Shown here piece after piece: positions 1-7,546 of a stretch of DNA of 17,143 nucleotides. The number at the start of each line of letters is the position of its first letter. The first letter of the stretch is position 1. The notes beneath the pieces are model-generated. The model had not been told where the DNA came from and did no database searches. It was given only the letters and a program-made list of their open reading frames with translations. The position numbers and the translations under genes are program-made. Source of the stretch: Thermoplasmata archaeon (GTDB lineage Archaea; Thermoplasmatota; Thermoplasmata; GCA-020350865); the NCBI GenBank assembly GCA_020350865.1, contig CP070726.1, positions 1,363,223-1,380,365 on the forward strand, in the 5' to 3' direction.

Positions 1-3000
1 GGGTATTGACGGATCTCATGCAGTAGTACCACTGCTGTGAATAATTGATAGCGTCATTTGAATCGGCAGCACCTGTGTGATTCCAGGAGCGCCTCAGGGG
101 AATGACCAGCTTATCCAGGGGGTCCGTCCCGTTCGCCAGTATATTGCTCGTATCCACCCACGGAACAGAGAAGTCGAATCCGACAGGGGAGGTGGCTCGA
201 TAGATCAGGTAGTGATGTATTCCAGGTGTAATCGGCTCGTCCCAGTACAGATAGATGTCATCCTTACCGGGTAAAATGTCGATATGAAGCTTGGGAGGCA
301 GTGGTGAGGGCGGCAGCACGTTTGCCAGGCATTCTGGGAACAGCTTGAAGATATCGCGGTCAAAGTAATCGACGTAAAACACCCTCGATGTATTGAGGTC
401 GTTTGTGAGAACCTCACCTAACACGGTGGACTTCACCTGGAACGTGACCTCCCAGCTCTCCCCTATCTGGAGCTGGCTGAGATTCCATTCCAGTATCCTG
501 TATCCTGTTTCATTGATGTAGTTTGTTTCAGGGTCCAAGGAGAAGCTCCCGCCCACAAGCTCGATCCAGGGGGGCAAAACATCCCTTATCATGGGCTTTG
601 CATCCGTGGTATCCGTGTCCCTGCCTGCGATATCGCCGATGTAATCGGAGATGACCTGATAGATCTCGGGTATCTGATCCGCGTTTTCCGCGTAGAAGTA
701 CTGACCTCCTGTTATATCCGCAATGCTCCTCAACGTTGCCTCGTCAAGGACGTAGGGGAAGATTGGCTGCAAGCCTATGGTGAAGATGGTGATGTTGTTC
801 GAAGCGGCACGGTAAGCCTGGTCAATGGGATTGATGAGACCGTTCCAACCTCCATCCGTCAGAAGAATGATGACCCGTATGTGACTTGTGTTGCCGTTGG
901 CCAGCAGCTCATCGATAGCCTCGTCAAGAGCCTCTCCCATGTAGGTGGACCCTCCTGGACCGGGGATGTTGATGATATCATCTTTCAGCGAAGCGTGGTC
1001 ATTTGTAAGGGGATTCATGAGCCAGGCACCACTGTTGAATACAACGACGGCACCCGCATCCTCGGGGTCCATTCTGTCCACGTAACCCATCAGCCCGTCT
1101 TTGATGAGGAATATGGCCTGATTTGTCATGCTCCCCGAAGTGTCCACGCAGAATATCACATCCTGGTACTTCATGAACTCGATTATGGAGCCCATGCCCG
1201 TGAGATTCAATGTAATGGTGATTAACTCGTCATGACCCGTACCGCTGAGGTAGATTTCCTGGGGGGATATGGATTTCTGAGGGTATATGAATGGAAGGAC
1301 TACCGCCTCCAGCACAATGCTGTCGCAGTATCGACTTGTGTTCTCCGATTGTATTGAGATGGTGATGTTATCCCGTTCCGAAAATGGGATGGTAGACGGT
1401 AGAATGACCCAAACAATAATTTTGACGGTGGAACCCGCGGAAACGAAAATCCTGTCGATCATTGACGTTCCTGTCTCATCCAGGATCACCACACCGTATC
1501 CGTTCTGGGTGGAGCTGGAAATTACGACGGTATCGTCCACTTCCTGTTTGTTGGTGATTGTCAGGTTAAAATACAAGTCCTCGCCGAAGGTACCGTACCT
1601 CACGGGTCCCTTGGTGCTGACCTTGACAAGCTGAATGGTTGGAGAGCATCCGAAAACCCAACCTGCGGCAGTGGAGCTTGCATCATCATATCCATCACGC
1701 GTGCCGTATCCGTTGGGAACCCTGCACATGGTTTTTCCCTGTATATGTGATGAGCTCCAGCCTGCCATGTCAAGGAATCTGCCGTTGTTGTCGTATAGGT
1801 ACAGGTTGTCGCCGGACGGATCCAGGGAATCAAAGAATGTCGGGCGATTCAAGTAGGTTAGGTAGAAGAACGGGTCGTCGGGAGTCAATAAGGAGCCTTC
1901 CGGTATGATGTACTCTGTGTTCCCCACGATTCGAAAGCCCGAGATGTTTTGGCTGACGTACTTGAGATAGAGCTCCACAAAGCCGTCAGCACTGGCAACG
2001 GGATTGAATATAACCTCGTTTAAAACGACGGACGAATCGGGATAGGTGGGAGGGACATCGTTTTGCGAGCCGAAATTGGGGCCTGTGGTGAAGTTTCTGG
2101 ACCATGCATCTGTATAATTGCCGAGGTACATCACCCGCTCCACGCTCTCATCCGGCAGTGGATCCGGAACAACACCCTTCAAACCGTACGATATTTCCTC
2201 TACTATGGTGCCATGCTGGTACAGGCTTATGGTATCCCCCTCCGCATCAAGGCCGTTTGGTGTGGACACAGTAAAAACGGTGTATTCATCGCTGTCTACG
2301 ACGGAAGGAAACCACGTCCCTGCAAGGACCCCGGATGATGCGGATTCCAAAGTGAAACCGACTGTGAGATTCACATGCGGATACCAAACGTTGTAAAGCT
2401 CGATTCGGGCTGTGGGTGATTCACTGTCTGCAATCTCGGTTACGATGAGCTCCACCGGTGTATTGAACACCCAGCCTGCAGCCTCCGACGTGGCGTCATC
2501 GTAGCCGTTATTCAATCCATCGCCATCCGGTGTTCTTTTAACACTCATCCCCTGGAGATGCGGGGTGCTCCATCCCACCATATCCAAAAGAGATCCCGTG
2601 CTGTTGTACAGGTAAACATTATCACTCCCGGAATCCATGCTGTCGAAGAGGGGACCGTAGTCCGAATATTCGATGATTAATTTGTTAAAAGGCTCAAGCA
2701 CAATATCTCCGAAACCGGATAGCTGAAACTCAGTATCACCGACGATGTAGTAATCACTCACATTGATACTGTCATATGGGTCTTTGTTGATAAGGACGAT
2801 ATATCCCCCATTCGTGGCCCCTGGGTAAAACATCACCTCGTTTATAACGACCATGGTTGTTGGATTGATGGCAGGGACATGGTTCTTTGTTCCGAAGGTT
2901 GGAGTGGGGTTTCGCGTCCAATCATTGCCGTACATGCACATGGGTTCATCCCAATAGCAGGCAGTGGATTCACCGGGCAATGGGTCAGGTGCACTACCTT

Positions 3001-4315
3001 TCGGACCGTATGAAACACTGTCCACTAGTTGAATGCCTCCTGGCCCTAGATCCCGGTACAGGCCGATTGTTGCACCCTCTGGACCGATATTTTCTCCCGG
3101 GTCCAGTGTAAAAATCCCGTGTTCATAGGTTGGAAGCGGCACCATATCCCAATCTCCCGACAGAGGTGTTGCCCCGCTGTCCACTGAAAGGAAGTAATTC
3201 TCTGCGGACATGTCTGTGGCCTCGCGGCCGCAGTTGTACACCTCCACCTGCTGGGTACTCGAGTCAGCATCGGAAAATTCGGTTATGCGAAAACCGGTTA
3301 ATACGTATCTGTAATAGAATTGCGCATCCTTAATCGCATTGATCATATTGTTATAAGTATCGTTTACAGCCACCACCAAGGTGATGGTTCTTGATGAGCC
3401 TGGGTCTATGGTGATGCCATCCCATCCCACAGTGGAGGAGCGGTTCCCGGGGGTGGCTCCGACCACACTGTTTGATGCATGAAGCCGGTTGTAGAGCCAT
3501 GTATCGTCCTGGTAGAGCATCTTGTAATCGTCCCATGAGTATGTATCTTGATAATCCACTGAATAGTAATGTGTTATGGGATCAACAGGAATTACTGAGC
3601 CGAAACCAATGGTTGTCCCGCTGTCGTCCGAAACCCAGTACACATCGTTTGAGGCATCGAAGCCGTCGATATCGTCACCCGCATCCCCGCCTACCCCCCC
3701 GTTCGTCCCAACAAAAGAGAGGGGCAGCTCAAGGCCGAGGGACACGTTCGTGAGGACGGAGCCCTTTAGGTTTAGAAGTGACCATTGGATGATGGCCCAG
3801 TCCTTGTTCACAACGGTCCAGGCCGTCTGATTGATGAGTATGTCGTTGGGATCACCTGTCCCGACGCCCGTGTTCTTGAAGGAGCCTATACTTTTCTGTG
3901 TTGTGCCATCATCGATAATCATGGTGCATCCCTTGGTGACCACAAGGTCGTCTTGGGAGGTGTACGGCCAGAATTTGTAGGAATCCGCAATATTTTCCGA
4001 GCCTGCGACGTGGTTGTAATTATCCTGGTCCAAGACCAGGCCCGAGTAACCAAGCGTGTACATGGGGTCGCGCATGTCCTGCGGCTGAGTTCCCTGCCAG
4101 GTAAATCCTTTCAGAATCCGCCCAAAGTCGGTGAGCTGCTCGATCCAGAGGTTGCCAACCTTATGGTTCATAATATCTGCTGCGGCATTGGGTGCGGGCA
4201 TGGATATGCCGATTAGAAGGGTGCTTGATAAAAGGATTGCGCTGGCAGCAATCGAAAAAGCCCTCCGACGCGGGAATATGACGCCTCTTCTTGCCATTTT
4301 ATGTCCATTTACCAT
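1..4315 (-). CDS. Secreted LTD/VWA/FN3 mosaic protein (gene A), C-terminus beyond window
   Basis: The frame is open from an ATG at 4315 to the left edge (1438 codons, no stop in the window). The N-terminus has a basic stretch, a hydrophobic segment (about residues 20-37) and a likely signal-peptidase site near PNAAA, so export is inferred. Domain order by residue: signal 1-46; an unassigned N-terminal domain 47-335; four lamin-tail-like beta units at about 344-475, 482-620, 622-755 and 760-892; an Ig/NEW3-like domain about 893-1050; a von Willebrand A domain about 1052-1235; a beta-rich linker; and the start of an FN3 domain near 1335. The VWA has a full MIDAS set: DTSGS at 1058-1062, a Thr near 1124 in GGSTYMGEA, and Asp1154 in LLTDGG. 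VWA domains with MIDAS bind a metal and usually mediate protein-protein adhesion. It is a tandem paralogue of gene B upstream. A TTG two codons before the ATG is a possible alternative start. Function is not known; a surface or adhesive role is inferred. Confidence 0.88.
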   Translation of the reverse strand, partial: MVNGHKMARRGVIFPRRRAFSIAASAILLSSTLLIGISMPAPNAAADIMNHKVGNLWIEQLTDFGRILKGFTWQGTQPQDMRDPMYTLGYSGLVLDQDNYNHVAGSENIADSYKFWPYTSQDDLVVTKGCTMIIDDGTTQKSIGSFKNTGVGTGDPNDILINQTAWTVVNKDWAIIQWSLLNLKGSVLTNVSLGLELPLSFVGTNGGVGGDAGDDIDGFDASNDVYWVSDDSGTTIGFGSVIPVDPITHYYSVDYQDTYSWDDYKMLYQDDTWLYNRLHASNSVVGATPGNRSSTVGWDGITIDPGSSRTITLVVAVNDTYNNMINAIKDAQFYYRYVLTGFRITEFSDADSSTQQVEVYNCGREATDMSAENYFLSVDSGATPLSGDWDMVPLPTYEHGIFTLDPGENIGPEGATIGLYRDLGPGGIQLVDSVSYGPKGSAPDPLPGESTACYWDEPMCMYGNDWTRNPTPTFGTKNHVPAINPTTMVVINEVMFYPGATNGGYIVLINKDPYDSINVSDYYIVGDTEFQLSGFGDIVLEPFNKLIIEYSDYGPLFDSMDSGSDNVYLYNSTGSLLDMVGWSTPHLQGMSVKRTPDGDGLNNGYDDATSEAAGWVFNTPVELIVTEIADSESPTARIELYNVWYPHVNLTVGFTLESASSGVLAGTWFPSVVDSDEYTVFTVSTPNGLDAEGDTISLYQHGTIVEEISYGLKGVVPDPLPDESVERVMYLGNYTDAWSRNFTTGPNFGSQNDVPPTYPDSSVVLNEVIFNPVASADGFVELYLKYVSQNISGFRIVGNTEYIIPEGSLLTPDDPFFYLTYLNRPTFFDSLDPSGDNLYLYDNNGRFLDMAGWSSSHIQGKTMCRVPNGYGTRDGYDDASSTAAGWVFGCSPTIQLVKVSTKGPVRYGTFGEDLYFNLTITNKQEVDDTVVISSSTQNGYGVVILDETGTSMIDRIFVSAGSTVKIIVWVILPSTIPFSERDNITISIQSENTSRYCDSIVLEAVVLPFIYPQKSISPQEIYLSGTGHDELITITLNLTGMGSIIEFMKYQDVIFCVDTSGSMTNQAIFLIKDGLMGYVDRMDPEDAGAVVVFNSGAWLMNPLTNDHASLKDDIINIPGPGGSTYMGEALDEAIDELLANGNTSHIRVIILLTDGGWNGLINPIDQAYRAASNNITIFTIGLQPIFPYVLDEATLRSIADITGGQYFYAENADQIPEIYQVISDYIGDIAGRDTDTTDAKPMIRDVLPPWIELVGGSFSLDPETNYINETGYRILEWNLSQLQIGESWEVTFQVKSTVLGEVLTNDLNTSRVFYVDYFDRDIFKLFPECLANVLPPSPLPPKLHIDILPGKDDIYLYWDEPITPGIHHYLIYRATSPVGFDFSVPWVDTSNILANGTDPLDKLVIPLRRSWNHTGAADSNDAINYSQQWYYCMRSVNT
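611..1162 (-). other. VWA domain region of gene A
   Basis: This is the part of gene A encoding the von Willebrand A fold, residues about 1052-1235. It opens with a hydrophobic strand ending in CVDTSGSM, carries a GGSTYMGEA loop, then a strand IRVIILLTDGGWNG, and later a TIFTIGLQ strand. Together these supply the DxSxS, Thr and Asp ligands of a MIDAS metal site. The corresponding place in gene B holds a different fold. Confidence 0.85.
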
Positions 4316-4651
4316 GCCCAACCCCCCGACCTTATCATGTGATTATTTTATCAACGGTTTGGATGGCCCTTTTCCAGCGGATGGAAGTTGTGTTCGGTTG
4401 GTCAAGTTCGTACAGCGCCCTGGTGTCAAAATCCGTTATCCTGACAAACCACTGTTTTCGTGCAAGACTCAAGCCCACTCCTAGCCAATGTGTTGTTTCT
4501 TATGGCATTCGTGGACAATTGAACGCTTTCATTCCTTATCTACTTTTCTGATTGAAAAACTCCTCAGGTATTATGGAGAGAGTTTTCCTGCGTTTTCCGC
4601 TGTAAAGGGGTCAAATTCGAAGGATTCGCCATCTTTCCCTGCAGAAAGCCC
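4316..4651 (-). promoter_or_regulatory. Intergenic promoter and leader of gene A
   Basis: This 336-bp gap lies between the end of gene B and the start of gene A. Read on the minus strand it contains, in order: GAATTTGACCCCTTTA (4618-4603), ATAATACCT (4574-4566), AGAAAAGTAGATA (4549-4537) and AGGAGTGGGCTTG (4482-4470). All four recur upstream of gene B in the same order. ATAATACCT sits about 25 nt before AGAAAAGTAGATA, as expected for an archaeal TATA box and transcription start. If so, the leader is about 225 nt, which is long for an archaeon. A 45-codon TTG-initiated frame (4472-4335) follows the AGGAG block and ends 19 nt before gene A; its coding status is uncertain. Just before the ATG the sequence is G-rich (AGGTCGGGGGG). 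Confidence 0.55.
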
Positions 4652-7540
4652 TTAAATCCCGATAAAAGTGAATTTAGTGGTGTTCGAGGTGGAGATTTGA
4701 TAGCCTCCTGTCATCACCAACAGCGTATCGTACGCACCGGAGGGCATTCTCGTGGAGTGCCATCCCCAGCGCTGCTGGCTGTAAACAAAGTAGTTGATGC
4801 CCACTGTCTCCGGAATGCTGTGGCAGTACCAATCTGCAGTCCAGTTGCTTTCCAGTTTTAGGGGAATACCCATAGTATCATACTCAGCCAGATATTCTTC
4901 CGTCCAGATACCGATGCTGTAAGTACCGGCACCTCGTATACCCAGTGCATTGAAGGGGACCACCATGTAGTAAAGTTGTGTGCCCGGGACATGGGCCTGG
5001 GCGCCCGTATGGGTGGTTGTGTTTACACCATAATTGATGATGGGATCAACCAGGAAATAGTCCGCATCGAAAGTCCCGAAGAAGCCGTCCCTCGAATTCG
5101 AATAATACACCTCGTACCAATCATCGACCCCCATGCTTGCCGGTTCCTGCCAGGTCAGGTTCACATCTCCGTTTGCCTGGATCTCAATCGCGAGGTTCCT
5201 TGCCTCACTGGCATAATTGAAGCCCAAGAACCCAGGATCGTCGTCGAACATGATCATGGCACCCGGCATGCCCGTGAAGGTATAGGTGGTCTGGTCTGCG
5301 AATTTCACTTCGTAGCCCTCCCCCAGTTTCAATTCTCCATTGTCGTTATTCCCCTCACCTAAATCATGTTGGATCCAGGTGTGGGTGGAGGAATCCATGA
5401 ATTTGATGTAATCGGCTCCGGCCTCTGACGTGAAATCGTCCGCAGTAAAGGTGCTCAACGGTTCCAGGGGCATGGAGAACGAGGAAACACCGGGTAAGAA
5501 AGTCTTTGTCCATTTACCAACAGTTCTCGAGGTGGAACTGATATCTCCGATATCAGAGACCACCCTGATGATATAATAGAACTCCTGGGGGGCATTATCC
5601 ATTGCAGCCCCTGTGTCGTTCCACGTCGTTCTCAAGGGCAGTACACCATGGTCGTCATGCTGTGATGTGTTGACCCATGGATCCGAGAAATCGAATCCGG
5701 TCTGTGAAGTCGCACGGTAGATCAGGTAGTGAGAGAGTCCAACCTTCGAGGACTGGGTCCAATTGAGCGTGATATTGTCTTCGTCCACTTCGATGAACAG
5801 TGTGGGGGGCTCAACATCGATGACGTTGTGAGATGGGGCTATGTGGACGAATTTGTTACCGAAAAAGACACTGGCCAGTATCCGTGCTTCGGGAGGTTGG
5901 TCTCCGGGGTGATAGCCGAATCCCTCCACAACACCCATCTTATCGATGCTGGTGCCCAGGTAGAAATAGGCTGCCAGGACCCTGTATTGACCGTTATAGT
6001 TGTTTGAATCCACCATGATTCTTACGTTTTGGTCTGTGGGCGTGTCCATGATCCTCCCTCCCGACATCGTATAGATGTCCAGGGTTTCGGGCCCGTAGTA
6101 CTGCCCTGGAAACTCGGGTAGGTTGTACACAGAGCATTCCCATGTACCATCGGTATTGGAGGTAACAGGTATGTGTCCGGGAAAGACAGCATCCATATCC
6201 GAAAGTGCGATATCGGTGAATATGATCTCGCCTCCGGAGTTTGCTATCTGCTGCAAATTATCAGCAACCTCAGAGGGAACGCTCCCTTGCCATCCCGGGC
6301 AGTCATCGACGATCAGGTTGTAGTCGAACAGCATATCTGGATCGTTTACCACATCCGTTTGATCAACCATAGTATAGGGGATCTCCATATCGGAAAGCAG
6401 GTCCTGTGTATGCCCCCATTGCCCGTAGATTATCAGGATATTGGTGGGCTTGTAGATGATATCCACCCTGCTTGAGGTAATTTGGGCAATCGTTCTGTCA
6501 AGGGTCACCGATGGGAAGTTCAGATGGACCGAATTTACAGTAATGTCCTCTGAGGGCATGAGCAGTACAGGTCCGCCCTGAAAGAGAGCCCCTCCAGGTT
6601 GAGAGTTAGTGAAGATGTTTACATCTGGCGGTTCGATGATCCTATAGATTGTCCTGCCGTTCCTCAGAAGAGCGTGTATGAATCCGAATGCCTTGAGAAC
6701 ATCGTTTTGTTTATCGTCCATGGGGATAATAAAACTGTCCACCGGGAAGGTGACCGTCTGGAATATCGGTGGTGGCAGCACCACCGTGGTTACCATGGTG
6801 ACATTATCTGTAAACAGGGGATTGAAAGTTGATCGGACCGTAATCGTCGTGGTTTCACTGTCACCGATTAGGGCATCTGTGGGCACGATCACCATCATTG
6901 TGAAGTTCACCTGCCCGCCGGCCGGAATGAATATATCAGGCAGACCGTTGCCGTTGGAGTCGGTCAGCGGGACCCCGTTGTAATCGGAAATTGTGACATT
7001 CCATCCCCCGGGTTGGGAGATGTTGCTTATGTCGATTACATCATCGTTGTCGTGCTTGTTTTCTATTATGATAAAATCATATACTACCTCTTGGCCCCAA
7101 TGGCCGTCCCTCTCCGCATCCGGAAAAACATTTATGAGATGGATTGTGGGGGTCTGATCGAACTGCCATCCTGCTGCAATGGATGTGATATCGTCGTATC
7201 CGTCTCTTGTACCGCTTCCGTCGGGTTTTCTGGTCATGGTTAAATCTGCACCATGTTGGGAACTCCAGCCCACCATATCCACCAGAGAGCCGTTTGTATC
7301 GTACAAGTAAATATTGTCCCCGGAGGCCTTCATTTTCTGGAAGAATGAGGGGTCCAAATTATTGATAAGATAGACGTAACGATTGGCCTTTCCGAGGAAC
7401 TCCCCGCTTTGGATGATGTACTCGGTATTGCAGACGATCTTGTATCCGGTGGGGTTTATTGCCATACCGTCCTTGTTGTATATCTCCACATACGCGTTTT
7501 CATGAATACTAGGTTTGAAGAGCACCTCCTTCAGAATCAA
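4652..7540 (-). CDS. C-terminal half of gene B after an in-frame stop
   Basis: The frame has 962 codons if counted from a TTG at 7540, and it lies in exactly the same frame as the upstream half, separated by TAA and one ACT codon. It has no signal peptide and opens directly inside a lamin-tail unit (ILKEVLFKP, aligning with LNEVMFNP elsewhere), so it reads as the rest of one protein. Modules by residue: LTD 1-133; Ig/NEW3-like 134-258; a segment with IIPMDDKQNDVLKAFG at 270-285; an alpha/beta region 366-456 resembling flavodoxin or class I glutamine-amidotransferase folds (strands ILIIYG, YNLIVDD, GGEIIFTD); FN3 about 576-672; a beta module 680-765 ending near GYEV...YTFTG; a second FN3 about 780-880; and a second copy of that module 885-962 ending GYQIS...FTFIG. 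No catalytic Cys-His pair was identified in the amidotransferase-like part. There is no ribosome binding site before the TTG. No membrane anchor closes the protein. It may be a relic, a readthrough product or a reinitiated product. Confidence 0.75.
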   Translation of the reverse strand: MILKEVLFKPSIHENAYVEIYNKDGMAINPTGYKIVCNTEYIIQSGEFLGKANRYVYLINNLDPSFFQKMKASGDNIYLYDTNGSLVDMVGWSSQHGADLTMTRKPDGSGTRDGYDDITSIAAGWQFDQTPTIHLINVFPDAERDGHWGQEVVYDFIIIENKHDNDDVIDISNISQPGGWNVTISDYNGVPLTDSNGNGLPDIFIPAGGQVNFTMMVIVPTDALIGDSETTTITVRSTFNPLFTDNVTMVTTVVLPPPIFQTVTFPVDSFIIPMDDKQNDVLKAFGFIHALLRNGRTIYRIIEPPDVNIFTNSQPGGALFQGGPVLLMPSEDITVNSVHLNFPSVTLDRTIAQITSSRVDIIYKPTNILIIYGQWGHTQDLLSDMEIPYTMVDQTDVVNDPDMLFDYNLIVDDCPGWQGSVPSEVADNLQQIANSGGEIIFTDIALSDMDAVFPGHIPVTSNTDGTWECSVYNLPEFPGQYYGPETLDIYTMSGGRIMDTPTDQNVRIMVDSNNYNGQYRVLAAYFYLGTSIDKMGVVEGFGYHPGDQPPEARILASVFFGNKFVHIAPSHNVIDVEPPTLFIEVDEDNITLNWTQSSKVGLSHYLIYRATSQTGFDFSDPWVNTSQHDDHGVLPLRTTWNDTGAAMDNAPQEFYYIIRVVSDIGDISSTSRTVGKWTKTFLPGVSSFSMPLEPLSTFTADDFTSEAGADYIKFMDSSTHTWIQHDLGEGNNDNGELKLGEGYEVKFADQTTYTFTGMPGAMIMFDDDPGFLGFNYASEARNLAIEIQANGDVNLTWQEPASMGVDDWYEVYYSNSRDGFFGTFDADYFLVDPIINYGVNTTTHTGAQAHVPGTQLYYMVVPFNALGIRGAGTYSIGIWTEEYLAEYDTMGIPLKLESNWTADWYCHSIPETVGINYFVYSQQRWGWHSTRMPSGAYDTLLVMTGGYQISTSNTTKFTFIGI

Positions 7541-7543
7541 AGT

Positions 7544-7546
7544 TTA
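7544..7546 (-). other. In-frame TAA interrupting gene B
   Basis: The reading is PMANLT, TAA, then TLILKEV with no change of frame. Gene A has the same number of residues between the shared NDVP and L(N/K)EV anchors, with a serine at the position of the stop. A single change from TCA to TAA would explain it. Both halves are otherwise open for about 1000 codons each. Confidence 0.85.

Noticed and set aside
881..1225. Plus-strand reading frame of 114 codons opposite the VWA domain
   Set aside because: It lies antisense to a clearly coding domain with an intact metal site, has no recognisable protein features and no promoter.
4180..4315. Twin-arginine export signal in gene A (RRRAFS near the N-terminus)
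   Set aside because: The motif is only partly like the Tat consensus and the paralogue B lacks it at the same place. An ordinary Sec signal explains both.
7544..7546. Recoding of TAA as an amino acid
   Set aside because: Known archaeal stop recoding involves TAG (pyrrolysine) or TGA (selenocysteine), not TAA. Genes B (downstream half) and C themselves end in TAA, so TAA works as a stop here.
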